This document shows, piece by piece, positions 17,269 through 27,439 of a DNA stretch of 64,000 bases; within the stretch, counting starts at the first letter, position 1, and the number at the start of each line of letters is the position of its first letter. This DNA is from Phytomonospora endophytica (GTDB lineage Bacteria; Actinomycetota; Actinomycetes; Mycobacteriales; Micromonosporaceae), in assembly GCF_014202425.1 (NCBI RefSeq), contig NZ_JACHGT010000014.1:1-64000 (forward strand). The letters are read 5' to 3'. Both the position numbers and the translations under genes were made by a program. The notes below the pieces were generated by a model, which was not told the DNA's origin, did no database searches, and saw only the letters and a list, made by a program, of their open reading frames with translations.

Positions 17269-17344
17269 TTCGCGGTGCTCATGAGTCCTAGCCTCAGACG
17301 CGCCCCCGAGGAAGCCCTTCCTCGCACAACCGCATAGAGCACCT

Positions 17345-20300
17345 GTGAGGCGCCACGTGAAAAGCCCACTGTCTCTCGCCCGTGTCGCCGTCCTCCCCGT
17401 GACGGCGGCCTTACTGCTCCCCGTCGCATGGGCGATGCCAGCCACGGCCCAAGAGGTCGAGCCCCCCGATCCGGACCTGCCGGCCGTCGAGTGCCCGCAG
17501 TTCGACGGACCACCGCACGCCGACGACGAACTCACCGCCTACCGATACGCCCTGGCCTGCAACGTCGACGTCGAGGTCACCACCCTGCGCGACATCGACC
17601 GCGAGGTCTTCGCGACCCCGGACAAGACCTTGGAATCCCACATCGCCGTAGCGCCCTACCAGGTCAAAGACAGCGACGGCGGCTGGATCCCGATCGACGC
17701 GAGCCTCGTACCCACCGGCAGCGGCTCCTACACCTCGGCGGCGACGGTCGTCGACATCACCGTCGGCGCCGGCGGCGACGCCCCCTTCCTCACCGCCACC
17801 GATCCCGGCGGCGGCGCGCTCTCCCTGAGCTGGCCCGGCGGCGCGCTCCCCGCACCGGTCGTCGCCGGATCACTCGCCACCTACCCCGAGGTCTTCCCGG
17901 GCGTGGACCTCGCCGTCCAGGCCGAGCCCGTCGGGTTCTCCTGGGTGCTCGTCGTCAAAACACCCGAGGCCGCGGCAGACCCCGCGCTGGCCACCGTGGC
18001 CGTGGACATCGCGGCCACCGGCCTCACCGTCACCGAGAACCCCGCCACCGGTCACATCGAAGTCGCCGACGCCACCGGAAACCTCGTCTTCGAGGCCGGG
18101 CAGGCGATCATGTGGGACTCCTCGATCGCCGGAGGAGGCACCGCCCCGGCCGCGGCGACCGACGCCGTCGAGGCCCCCGCGACCGATCCCGGAAAGATCG
18201 CCGACGTCGAGGTCGAACTGACCGCCTCGGGCATCGACCTCATCCCCGACCCGGCGATGCTCGCCGACGAGACGGCCGTCTACCCCGTGTACATCGACCC
18301 GCCGTTCACGTCATCCCGCAAGTCCTGGGCCAACGTCTACCAAGGCCGCTCAGGCGAGGGCTGGACGGGCGACTCCAGCTGGCCTCGCGCCGGCGGCATG
18401 CGCGTCGGCAACAACACATGGTGGGACTGCGGTGACGGCTGCGGACTGTGGCGCTCGGTCATCACCCTCAACGTCGGCAAGCTCAGCGGCAAGTACGTCG
18501 CCTCGGCCGCCGTGAAGGTCCTGCAGACCCACACCGCCGGCTGCGGCGCCTACGGCCTTGAGCTCTGGCGCACCGAGAAAACCGGCAACGGCGTCTCCTG
18601 GAACGGCGTGAAGTGGCTCTACGGCAAGCAACTGGAGACCCAGTCACCACCGTCGTCGAACACCACCGGTTCCTGCGGTTCGGGAAACTCCCACGAGTGG
18701 GTCGCCTACGACGGCGCCGAAGTGAAACGGCGCGTCCAGTCAGCCGCCGACCAGGACTACGACACCGTCTCCTTCGGATTCCGTTCATCCTCCGAGAGCG
18801 ACCCCTACCAGTGGCGACGCCTGAGCACCGACTCGGTGCGCCTGGAGGTCGTCTACTACATCTACCCGCCCAAGCCCGACCAGCTCACCATCGACGGCAC
18901 GACATGCCAGCCTCTCGCCGAACGGGCACCGTGGATCCCGTCGGCCACACCAACCCTTCAGGTGCGGGCACGCACCTATGAGTCGGAGTCGGTGTACGTG
19001 CGCCTGCGTGTCCGCAAGAACGGCGCATCCTCCAACCTCTGGTACTACCGCACACCCGGCGCGGTCGGCACCAACAGCCCGGTTCCACGCATGATCACAC
19101 CCGGGTTGACCGACGGCTCCTACTACTGGCAGGCCCGCGCCGACTCACGGCACACCGACGCGGTGAACTCCGACTACACCGCCCCCTGCTACTTCAAGGT
19201 CGACGGGACGAAGCCGACGCTGCCGGGCATCACCGTCACCAGCCCCACCGGATCCATCACCGCCGGGCAGACGGTCAAACTCGCCATCACCTCCACCGAC
19301 CCGGTCGTCAACGGGGTGAGTTCGGGAATCCGGAGCTACCAATACGACCTCGGGACCGGCGAGTTCGACAAGGGAGACTACTCCGATGGCTCCTCGTCGA
19401 TCGCGATCCCGAACGTCCCCGCCGGTCGCAGTGTCGTCAACGTCCGCTTTTTCGACCGTGCCGGGAACCCGTCCGACACCAGGCAGTACACGTTCTTCGC
19501 GGGCAGTGTCATCAGTCCGGTGCCGATGGGCGCGTGGCGCCTGGGCGGTGACACCGCCGACGACACCCCGCACAAGAACGACCTCGTGCCGGCGACGGGC
19601 AGCGGGCCGGTGTTCGCCGAGTACCCGGCCGGTTCGGGAAACCGGGCGCTCAAGCTCGACGGCAAGACCTGTCTGACCGGGCCCGCCCCGGTGGACACCG
19701 ACGGCGCGCTGACGGTGTCCCTGCGCGTGCGGATGGACGCCAAACCCGCCGAGCACGCGAAGGTGCTCACTCAGGGCGGCCCGGACCACTCCGCCTACCA
19801 GGTCCAGTACGCCACGGCGACGAACACCTGGTCGTTCTCGATGCTGTCGGAATCCTACGAGTGGTACAGCGTCACCGCTGCCAACCCCGCGGCGCTCGGC
19901 ACATGGCTGCACATCATCGGAACCTACGATCCCGACGCCGGGATCACCCGCATGTACTTCAACGGCCTCCTGGCCGCCGAGCGGACCGTCGACTTCGTCC
20001 CGTGGAACGGCCGGAGCACCTTCGGTGTCGGCTGCCTGCGCGGTGCGGGCGGCAGCACGGGGCACTTCCTGACCGGTGCGCTCGACGACGTCTCCGTCCA
20101 CGCCGGCCTGCTGTCGGCCGCGGACATCAAAGCCATGAAGGCCATGCCGTCGGGTGAGGTCGGTCGCTGGGAGATGCGGGGAAACGGCGCCGACGCGACG
20201 CGGTTCGGCCGCGGGCTGACGCTTCCGGCGAGTTCGCTGACGGCCTTCGACCCCTTCGGGCGCCCACATGGAGCGCTCGTGCTCGACGGTCAGTCGTGTG

Positions 20301-21496
20301 CGACCGGCCCGGCGTTCGTCCCCGGTGACGACACCTTCGGCATCAGCGCCTGGGTCAGGCCGACCGTTCTGGAAGGCGGCACGCGGGTCTTCCTCGGGCA
20401 GGCCGACGCCGCCGGTGACGGCTTCGTCGTCGGCCTCAACCCGGACGGTGAATGGTTCTTCGGTTCCGCCCGGGGCCTGCTGACCGGTGTCACGGCCGAC
20501 CGCGACGAACCGGTGATCGCGCCGATGTCCAGCGGCGACTACATCCCGCCGGACGGTGGCTGGCAGAACGTCGCCCTCCAGTACTACGGAAGCGGCAACT
20601 GGACGCTCCACATCGACGGCCGGTTCTACGACCCGAAAGGACACAGCGGCGGCGAGCTGACCGGCGTGCCCGGCGTCGTCGGCGGCGGGCTGACGATCGG
20701 CTGCGCCGACTTCGGGTCCGGTGCCCGCAACCGGTTCACCGGCCTGGTCCACGATGTGCGCGTCTGGCGTGGGCTGAAGGACTTGTCCGACGTCGCCGAG
20801 ATGTTCGCCGACCAGCCCGCCGAACTGGAGGGCCGCTGGCGGCTGGAGGGCAAGGACGCCTCCATCGGCAACGACAACTCCGGCAAGGACCACCACTTTC
20901 TCCGGGAAGGCACCACCTCCTTCACCGACGGCTACAACTGCGCCGACTCCGACAGCGCCATGGAGATGTTCGGTACGGGCAGCGCGGCCACGAGCGGCCC
21001 CGTGATCGCCACCGACGAGTCCTTCACGGTCACCGCCTGGGTACGTCTGGACACATTGGACACCTCCGCGACGTACGTGTCGGCGGCCGGGCACCACAAC
21101 ACCGGCTTCCGCCTCCAGTACGACGCGGTCAACAAGCGCTTCCAGTTCGTCATGACCAGCGCCGACGCGCCCAGCTCCGCGACCGGGTTCACCTGGTCGA
21201 TCGCGCGCGGGACCGCGCAACCCCAAGTCGGCTACTGGTACCACCTCGCGGGCGTGTTCGACCTGCACGCAGGGAAGATGCACCTCTACGTCAGCGGGGA
21301 CAAAGCGGCCAGCACCGACGGCCCGGCCAGCCCCTGGCGCGCCGAAGGACCGCTCGTCCTCGGCGCCACCGCCACCATCGGCGGCGGACGAACCAACCGC
21401 CTCGACGGCGCGATCGACGACGTCCTCGTCTGGCAGGGCGTCGTCCCCGACCACATCTTCGGGCAGATCGCCGCAGCCCCGGTCCGGGCGTGCTGA
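17345..21496 (+). CDS. Large secreted protein with DNRLRE-like and three LamG-like domains
   Basis: A 1383-residue exported protein starting at GTG. The signal peptide ends near AMPATAQ (about residue 36). Residues about 40-300 are a beta-rich region. Residues about 320-505 resemble a DNRLRE-type domain (SRKSWANVYQG, SVITLNVGKL). An Fn3/Ig-like segment follows (about 515-715), then three concanavalin-like LamG domains (about 725-930, 940-1140 and 1150-1380), each ending in an ALDDVSVHAG or AIDDVLVWQG type strand. Proteins of this kind precede YD/Rhs proteins in many actinomycetes and probably act as their surface partner or carrier. The Rhs gene starts 26 bases downstream. Confidence 0.85.
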   Translation: MRRHVKSPLSLARVAVLPVTAALLLPVAWAMPATAQEVEPPDPDLPAVECPQFDGPPHADDELTAYRYALACNVDVEVTTLRDIDREVFATPDKTLESHIAVAPYQVKDSDGGWIPIDASLVPTGSGSYTSAATVVDITVGAGGDAPFLTATDPGGGALSLSWPGGALPAPVVAGSLATYPEVFPGVDLAVQAEPVGFSWVLVVKTPEAAADPALATVAVDIAATGLTVTENPATGHIEVADATGNLVFEAGQAIMWDSSIAGGGTAPAAATDAVEAPATDPGKIADVEVELTASGIDLIPDPAMLADETAVYPVYIDPPFTSSRKSWANVYQGRSGEGWTGDSSWPRAGGMRVGNNTWWDCGDGCGLWRSVITLNVGKLSGKYVASAAVKVLQTHTAGCGAYGLELWRTEKTGNGVSWNGVKWLYGKQLETQSPPSSNTTGSCGSGNSHEWVAYDGAEVKRRVQSAADQDYDTVSFGFRSSSESDPYQWRRLSTDSVRLEVVYYIYPPKPDQLTIDGTTCQPLAERAPWIPSATPTLQVRARTYESESVYVRLRVRKNGASSNLWYYRTPGAVGTNSPVPRMITPGLTDGSYYWQARADSRHTDAVNSDYTAPCYFKVDGTKPTLPGITVTSPTGSITAGQTVKLAITSTDPVVNGVSSGIRSYQYDLGTGEFDKGDYSDGSSSIAIPNVPAGRSVVNVRFFDRAGNPSDTRQYTFFAGSVISPVPMGAWRLGGDTADDTPHKNDLVPATGSGPVFAEYPAGSGNRALKLDGKTCLTGPAPVDTDGALTVSLRVRMDAKPAEHAKVLTQGGPDHSAYQVQYATATNTWSFSMLSESYEWYSVTAANPAALGTWLHIIGTYDPDAGITRMYFNGLLAAERTVDFVPWNGRSTFGVGCLRGAGGSTGHFLTGALDDVSVHAGLLSAADIKAMKAMPSGEVGRWEMRGNGADATRFGRGLTLPASSLTAFDPFGRPHGALVLDGQSCATGPAFVPGDDTFGISAWVRPTVLEGGTRVFLGQADAAGDGFVVGLNPDGEWFFGSARGLLTGVTADRDEPVIAPMSSGDYIPPDGGWQNVALQYYGSGNWTLHIDGRFYDPKGHSGGELTGVPGVVGGGLTIGCADFGSGARNRFTGLVHDVRVWRGLKDLSDVAEMFADQPAELEGRWRLEGKDASIGNDNSGKDHHFLREGTTSFTDGYNCADSDSAMEMFGTGSAATSGPVIATDESFTVTAWVRLDTLDTSATYVSAAGHHNTGFRLQYDAVNKRFQFVMTSADAPSSATGFTWSIARGTAQPQVGYWYHLAGVFDLHAGKMHLYVSGDKAASTDGPASPWRAEGPLVLGATATIGGGRTNRLDGAIDDVLVWQGVVPDHIFGQIAAAPVRAC

Positions 21497-21522
21497 CGGC
21501 CATGGAGAAACGGAGCACGCAC

Positions 21523-24500
21523 ATGATCACTCCGAAACCCACCGAGATCATCCCCACCCGGGGCGCCAACCACGTCCAGATCTTCCGAAGGAGCATGGCC
21601 GCGGGCATCGCCGCAGCCCTCATACCCGTCGTCCTGATCGCCACCCCGGCGCTCGCCGACGGCTTCCAGCGCAGCCCCCAGCCCTTCGACTCCACCCCCG
21701 TCGAACCGGTCTCCGGGGCCGGATCGGCCTTCTCCGACGCCGCCCCCAACTGGGGCGGCGGCCCGGCCGACGCGCCCGGACCCTCCGGGAGCGGCGACTG
21801 GTCGGCCACCGACCTCTCCCACGCCGGGTCCTGGACCCACGGCGGTGCCTCCGGCGGCTTCTCCTACACCTACGCGATGCGAGTCCCGCCGACGACCGGC
21901 CCGGCGTCGCCGATGAGCCTGGCCTACTCCTCGGCGTCCCACGACGGGCGCACCTCCGGAACCAACAACCAAGCGTCCTGGGTCGGCGACGGCTGGAGCT
22001 ACTCGACCGGGTTCGTCGAGCGGACCTACGCCGCCTGTGGAAGCGAGCCCGAGGAGAGCGGCAACCAGGGCGACGACCTCACCGGCGACCTCTGCTGGGA
22101 CGACGACTCCCCGGCCGTGACGCTGTCGCTGGCGGGCACCAACACCGCCCTCGTCCGTGACGACGACACCGGCGTGTGGCGTGCCGCGTCCGACACGAAC
22201 TGGCGCGTCCGGCACTCGGGTGCGATCGCGGCGCCCGGAGCGGCCTCCACCGAGAAGTGGACCGTCACCACCCCCGACGGCACCACGCACCACTTCGCGG
22301 CCGTGGCCTCGTCGCGGCTGACCGTCCCGGTCTTCGGCAACCATTCCGGCGAAGCCTGCCACAAGTCCGGCGATTTCAAGGGTTCCCGCTGCGACCAGGC
22401 CTACCGATGGCTGCTCGACAAGTCCGTCGACGTGCACGGCAACATGACCCGCTACACCTACGGGACCGCCAAAGGCGACTACGGCCCGGCGATGTCGGAG
22501 GACTCCACCGCCGACTACACCCGCGAGAGCTGGCCGACCCGTATCGAACTCGGCCTTCGGGAGGGATCGAGCGCGGGACCGGCGGCGAAGGTCGAGTTCA
22601 CCACCGCCGACCGCTGCCTGACCGACTGCCGCGACTCCGCCGGGGATCCCAAGCAGGACAACTGGCCAGACACCCCCTGGGACCTGCACTGCGAGTCGGG
22701 TGATGGCTGCCAGACCCACTCGCCGAGTTTCTTCTCCACCAAGCGGTTGAGCGCGGTGACGACCTATGTCGCCGACGGTGCGGGGTTCCGCAAGGTCGAC
22801 TCCTGGGCGCTCACCCACGAGTTCAAGGACTACGGAGACGCCGAACAGGTCGTCCTGTGGCTGTCGGGCATCCGGCAGACAGGCCACATCGGCGGCACGG
22901 CGAGCATGCCCGGCCTCGAATTCGGCGGGATGTTCTTCCCCAACCGGGTCGACCGAGGCGAGGCCTGGCCGACCGTCTGGCGGCCCCGGCTGACCTCGAT
23001 CCGCAACGAGACCGGCGGCGTCACCACGATCAACTACTCCGACCCTGACTGCGGCCCCGGATCCGTTCCCTCGGCCCATGAGCACAACACCCGCCGCTGC
23101 TATCCGGTCAAGTACACACCCGAAGGGCTCGCCGATCCCGTCGAGACCTACTTCCACAAGTACGTCGTGACCTCGATCGCCGAGGCCGACGCCACCGGCG
23201 GCGGTGACGTCGTGTGGACCTTCTACCAGTACTCCACCGCCGGCGGTGGCACGGAGACCCTCTGGGCCTGGAACGACGCCGAATACGTCCCCGACGACGA
23301 CCGCGACTGGAACCAGTGGCGCGGTTACGCCGAGGTCGTCACCCTCACCGGCGACCCCGCCGACCCGGCCCCCCAACTGCGCTCACGGACCCGCTACTAC
23401 CGCGGCCTCGACGGCGACAAACTCCCCGGAGGACAGAAGCGATCGGTATCGGTCACCGACACCCAAGGTGACGTGGCCGTCGATCACCGAGCGCTGGCGG
23501 GCATGGCATGGGAGACCGCCTCCTACGACGACACCACCGTCATCTCCACCCAGACCAACTGGTACTGGCACTCCCGGACGGCCACCCGCGGCTACGACGG
23601 AGGCAAACTGGAGGCGTTCCTGACCGGTATCGCGCGTACCGACTCCCGGACCAGGCTCTCACCGTCGAAGTGGCGCGAGACCCGCACCGAGAACACCTAT
23701 GACGCCTACGGACGCGTCACCGCCATCGCCGATGGCGGCGAGGTCTCGGTGACCGGCGACGAACGCTGTCTCCGCACGACCTACACCGACAACACAACGG
23801 CATGGCTGCTCGCATCGGTCGCGACGACCGAGTCGGTGTCGGTCGCGTGCTCGGCGCCGGTCAATCGCCCGACCGACGTCATCGGCGCGGCCCGCGCCTA
23901 CTACGACGGACACACCTCGCTCAAGGCGGCACCGACGCACGGGCTCATCACCAAAGCCGAGGCCCTGGAAGCCTGGAACGGAGAAGCGGTCTACACCACG
24001 GTCGGCACGTCCACCTTCGACGACCTGGGCCGTCCGCTCGTCGACACCGACGCGCTCGGCGCCGCAACGACGACCGAGTACACACCGGCGGGTGCCGGAC
24101 CCCTCACCCAGACGAAGACCACCAACGCCGCCGGGCACGTCACCACGACCCGCCTCGATCCGGCGTGGGGCTCCATCACCCGAACGGAGGCGCCGAACGC
24201 CCGCGACACCGTCGTCACCTATGACGCGCTCGGCCGCGCCACCGCGGTGTGGACGCCCGATCGCGACCCGGCCACGGTCCCGGCGAGCAAACTGTTCACC
24301 TACGACGTCTCGCAGACCGAGCCGAGCGCGGTGACGACCAAGACGATGATCCAGGACGGGTCCTATCTGACCGAGATCGCGCTCTACGACTCGCTTCTGC
24401 GCGCACGCCAGACCCAGAAGCAGACCAGTGGCGGGCGGATCATCACCCAGACCGTCTACGACTCCTACGGACGCGCCCGATACGACTCCGCCGGGGTCTT

Positions 24501-27405
24501 CAACAACGAGTCCGGCCCGACCGATCGGCTGATGTGGGTACCCCGCACCGCCGATGTCGCCCGCACCGAGTTCGCCTACGACAACGCCGGCCGTGTCACC
24601 GATGAGATCTTCGTGGTCAAAGGCGACGAGCTCCGGCGGACGAGCTACCGCTACGGCGGCCACGACACCCACTGGATGACCACCACCATCGCCCCCCAGG
24701 GAGGCATCTCCACGGCGACTCTCACCGACGCGAAAGACCGCACCGTCGAGTTGCGCCAGTTCCATGACCGTGGTGCCGCGGGCGGATTCGACGCCACCAC
24801 CTACGCGTACACCCCCGATGGTGACCTCTCGCGGGTGACCGACGCGGCGGGCAACCAATGGTCCTTCACCTACGACATCAGGGGCCGCCAGGTCACCCTC
24901 GACGACCCCGACACCGGACCGTCCAGCCGGACCTACAACGCCGGCGGTCAGGTCACCTCGACCACCGACGCCAACAACACGACCCTCACCTACGCCTACG
25001 ACGTACTCGGCCGCCCGACGAAGGTGTGGCGCGGACCGGCCGACGCGAGCCGGCCGATCATCGAACGGACCTACGACGGCGCCGTCCGAGGCGTCGGCCA
25101 CCCGCACACCGCGACCCACTGGGTCGACGGGCAGGCATGGACGACCACGATCGAGAAGTACTCCTACGACGGGCAGGTCCAACGCACCAGCACGAAACTG
25201 CCCGCGGCCGCCGGCCCACTCGCCGGGACCTACACCCAGTCGTCAACGTTCTACCCCGACGGCAAGACGCTGACCACGACCCTGGGAGCCGCGGGAGGCC
25301 TGGCCGAGGAGACCCTGACCCACCACTATGACGCGATGGGCCGCCCCACGAAGCTGACCTCGAACGGCGACGACGAAGGCGAAGGGCACGTCTACGTCGA
25401 CCACGCCGTCTACTCGCCGTACGGACAACTCCTCCAACGGCGACTCGGAGACCCCGACGAGGTCGGCGGCACGTCGGGAAGGGCCTGGCAGACCTGGATG
25501 TACGAGGAGGGCACCGGGCGGCTGGCGCAGTTCTACTTCGACAAGGACACCGTGGGAGAACCCACGGGCACCAACTACGGCATCGCGGCACTGAGCTACC
25601 GCTACGACGCCGCCGGGAACATCCTGTCCATCACCGATGACCCCGTGCACACCTCCGGCGATCTCGACCCTGAGACGCAGTGCTTCCAGTACGACCACCT
25701 GCGGCGCCTCACCGAGGCGTGGGCGCAGGCCGGGACGGGTGCCTGTGCGGCCGTGCCGAGCGGCGGCGTGGTCGGCGGACCGGGTGCGTACTGGTCGACC
25801 TACCGCTACGACAAGACCGGTAACCGCCTCTCAGAGACGACGTGGAACCCGGCCGGGCGCACCGAGCAGAAGTACGCCTACCCGGCCGCAGGCGGCGACG
25901 CCCCGCACGCCGCGACCTCGGTGACCGGCGGCGACACGTCGACCGGGTTCACCTACGACGCGGCCGGTTTCACCAAGACCGCGACCCGCGACGGTCAGAC
26001 CGACGCCTACACCTGGACGCCGACCGGGCGGCTGGAGACGGTCGTCGGGACGGAGGGCACGACCCGCTTCTACGACGACGCCGCAGGGCAGCGCGTCATG
26101 CGCGTCGATCCTGACGGTGACATGACCGCCTGGGTCGCCGGTCACGAGTTGAACTACTCGGCGGCCACCGGGACGGTGAAGGCCACCCGGTTCTACCAGC
26201 ACTCCGGCGTGACCGTCGGGGCCCGTGTGGACCGAGGCGACATCGAATGGTTCGCGACCGACCAGCACGGCACCAACCAGTGGATCGTCAACGGCGACAA
26301 ACTCACCGCCAAGGTCCGCCGCTACGACCCCTTCGGCAACGTCCGCTCGGCCTCCGCGGCCGCCGAGGCCGCCTGGCCCGGGCAGCAGGGCTACGTCGGT
26401 GGGATCACCAACGAAGGAGTCGGCCTGACCACAGTCGGCGCGCGCGAGTACGACCCCGCGACGGGGCGGTTCATGTCGGTCGACCCGATCGGCGCCTACA
26501 CCAACCCGCAGCAGCTCAACGGGTACTCCTACGCCTCGAACAACCCGGTCACGAAGGCCGACCCGAGCGGGTTGTACGAGACCGAATGCCAGGCGAGTTC
26601 CACCGGCTGCAAGAGCGGTCCCGGTGCGTCCAGCAGTGGCGGCGGCGGGCAGTCGAGCGGAGGCGGCGGTGGGGAAGGCGAAGACACCGACTACAGCGAA
26701 GACGACTACACCGCGGCACTTCTGTGGTCGGCTTGTGCCGTTTACCCCGAAGACGGCCACTGCGAGACGATGGACTCGCAGTACACGACCCCGACCGACC
26801 AGGGGATCGTGATGATCGACCTCTACATCGCCGCCGAATGGTTCATGCCCCCGATCTTCCAAGGGCACGGCAACAACCGAGGTCACGAGACGAGCCCCTG
26901 GGCGGAGAGCAAGGTAAAGGTCTTCTGGGACACGGCATCGGGGCAGATCACCACCGTCGTGTGGCCGACGTGCGTGGGAGATGAATGCCACACCGCCGTC
27001 GACCTTTGCTTCGGGTGCGGCGAGGGCAACAGCGTCGACGTCTCGGACTGGACCCGGTATGCGAACCAATCCGATCCCGTGCGTCCGTGGACCACCGAAG
27101 AGTCTCCGGGCTGGGCCGGTGTGTCCTTCACGATCGACGCGGTGAACTCCGTCATACCGGTGGGTCCGGCCATCAACCGGACGGTGAGCGTCGGCTTCGA
27201 CGGGTCGTCGTCGGCGGTGAACGACAGTGGCGACAGCTTCCCGTCACTGACCGTCGTGCAGATCACGCGAGACGGGGAAACCAACGTCCTCGCCGAGATG
27301 GACGAACTCGACGCGGACCTCGGAATCTTCTGGCTTTCGCCGGATGCCAATACTTTGAGCCACGTGTATAGCTGGGAAGACGGCGACATGGTCGCCGGGT
27401 CGTGA
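21523..27405 (+). CDS. Secreted YD-repeat/Rhs protein with a distinct C-terminal tip
   Basis: A 1960-residue protein. A signal peptide ends near ATPALADG. An N-terminal region with the WVGDGWSYSTGFVERTY segment, typical of bacterial Rhs/WapA-like proteins, is followed by a long run of YD repeats that would form the hollow shell. The Rhs-associated core (EYDPATGRFMSVDPIG to NPVTKADPSGL) ends at residue 1684. The last 276 residues are a variable tip: a Gly/Ser-rich linker and then a beta-rich domain with several Cys and a GHGNNRGHE segment. The ATG at 21523 has GGAG seven bases upstream; an in-frame ATG at 21502 lacks one. No small immunity gene follows; the next gene is convergent. Confidence 0.9.
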   Translation: MITPKPTEIIPTRGANHVQIFRRSMAAGIAAALIPVVLIATPALADGFQRSPQPFDSTPVEPVSGAGSAFSDAAPNWGGGPADAPGPSGSGDWSATDLSHAGSWTHGGASGGFSYTYAMRVPPTTGPASPMSLAYSSASHDGRTSGTNNQASWVGDGWSYSTGFVERTYAACGSEPEESGNQGDDLTGDLCWDDDSPAVTLSLAGTNTALVRDDDTGVWRAASDTNWRVRHSGAIAAPGAASTEKWTVTTPDGTTHHFAAVASSRLTVPVFGNHSGEACHKSGDFKGSRCDQAYRWLLDKSVDVHGNMTRYTYGTAKGDYGPAMSEDSTADYTRESWPTRIELGLREGSSAGPAAKVEFTTADRCLTDCRDSAGDPKQDNWPDTPWDLHCESGDGCQTHSPSFFSTKRLSAVTTYVADGAGFRKVDSWALTHEFKDYGDAEQVVLWLSGIRQTGHIGGTASMPGLEFGGMFFPNRVDRGEAWPTVWRPRLTSIRNETGGVTTINYSDPDCGPGSVPSAHEHNTRRCYPVKYTPEGLADPVETYFHKYVVTSIAEADATGGGDVVWTFYQYSTAGGGTETLWAWNDAEYVPDDDRDWNQWRGYAEVVTLTGDPADPAPQLRSRTRYYRGLDGDKLPGGQKRSVSVTDTQGDVAVDHRALAGMAWETASYDDTTVISTQTNWYWHSRTATRGYDGGKLEAFLTGIARTDSRTRLSPSKWRETRTENTYDAYGRVTAIADGGEVSVTGDERCLRTTYTDNTTAWLLASVATTESVSVACSAPVNRPTDVIGAARAYYDGHTSLKAAPTHGLITKAEALEAWNGEAVYTTVGTSTFDDLGRPLVDTDALGAATTTEYTPAGAGPLTQTKTTNAAGHVTTTRLDPAWGSITRTEAPNARDTVVTYDALGRATAVWTPDRDPATVPASKLFTYDVSQTEPSAVTTKTMIQDGSYLTEIALYDSLLRARQTQKQTSGGRIITQTVYDSYGRARYDSAGVFNNESGPTDRLMWVPRTADVARTEFAYDNAGRVTDEIFVVKGDELRRTSYRYGGHDTHWMTTTIAPQGGISTATLTDAKDRTVELRQFHDRGAAGGFDATTYAYTPDGDLSRVTDAAGNQWSFTYDIRGRQVTLDDPDTGPSSRTYNAGGQVTSTTDANNTTLTYAYDVLGRPTKVWRGPADASRPIIERTYDGAVRGVGHPHTATHWVDGQAWTTTIEKYSYDGQVQRTSTKLPAAAGPLAGTYTQSSTFYPDGKTLTTTLGAAGGLAEETLTHHYDAMGRPTKLTSNGDDEGEGHVYVDHAVYSPYGQLLQRRLGDPDEVGGTSGRAWQTWMYEEGTGRLAQFYFDKDTVGEPTGTNYGIAALSYRYDAAGNILSITDDPVHTSGDLDPETQCFQYDHLRRLTEAWAQAGTGACAAVPSGGVVGGPGAYWSTYRYDKTGNRLSETTWNPAGRTEQKYAYPAAGGDAPHAATSVTGGDTSTGFTYDAAGFTKTATRDGQTDAYTWTPTGRLETVVGTEGTTRFYDDAAGQRVMRVDPDGDMTAWVAGHELNYSAATGTVKATRFYQHSGVTVGARVDRGDIEWFATDQHGTNQWIVNGDKLTAKVRRYDPFGNVRSASAAAEAAWPGQQGYVGGITNEGVGLTTVGAREYDPATGRFMSVDPIGAYTNPQQLNGYSYASNNPVTKADPSGLYETECQASSTGCKSGPGASSSGGGGQSSGGGGGEGEDTDYSEDDYTAALLWSACAVYPEDGHCETMDSQYTTPTDQGIVMIDLYIAAEWFMPPIFQGHGNNRGHETSPWAESKVKVFWDTASGQITTVVWPTCVGDECHTAVDLCFGCGEGNSVDVSDWTRYANQSDPVRPWTTEESPGWAGVSFTIDAVNSVIPVGPAINRTVSVGFDGSSSAVNDSGDSFPSLTVVQITRDGETNVLAEMDELDADLGIFWLSPDANTLSHVYSWEDGDMVAGS

Positions 27406-27408
27406 CAC

Positions 27409-27437
27409 GGTGGGGCGCCGCCCGGCGGCGCCCCACC
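27409..27437. terminator. Bidirectional terminator hairpin after the Rhs gene
   Basis: GGTGGGGCGCCG and CGGCGCCCCACC are exact 12-bp complements around a 5-base loop. The hairpin exactly fills the gap between the Rhs stop and the stop of the convergent gene at 27440. Confidence 0.8.
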
Positions 27438-27439
27438 GC

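Larger units (their letters stand above)
17024..17344. other. Divergent intergenic region with several short repeats
   Basis: This 321-bp region separates the minus-strand sulfatase operon from the plus-strand LamG-Rhs pair. It holds a 13-bp tandem repeat (17049-17081), CACCTG hexamer repeats (17213-17234) and an 11-bp-phased direct repeat GGCTCAAGG (17249-17268). I see no convincing gene. Both flanking operons must be transcribed from here. Confidence 0.6.

Noticed and set aside
20452-21522. N-terminal extension of the Rhs frame over the LamG gene
   Set aside because: The translation is Arg/Pro-rich and lies in another frame of the LamG gene; the signal peptide starts at 21523.
23659-25182. 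507-residue minus-strand frame inside the Rhs gene
   Set aside because: It mirrors the YD-repeat codons and has no ribosome-binding site or motif, so it is a shadow of the Rhs frame.
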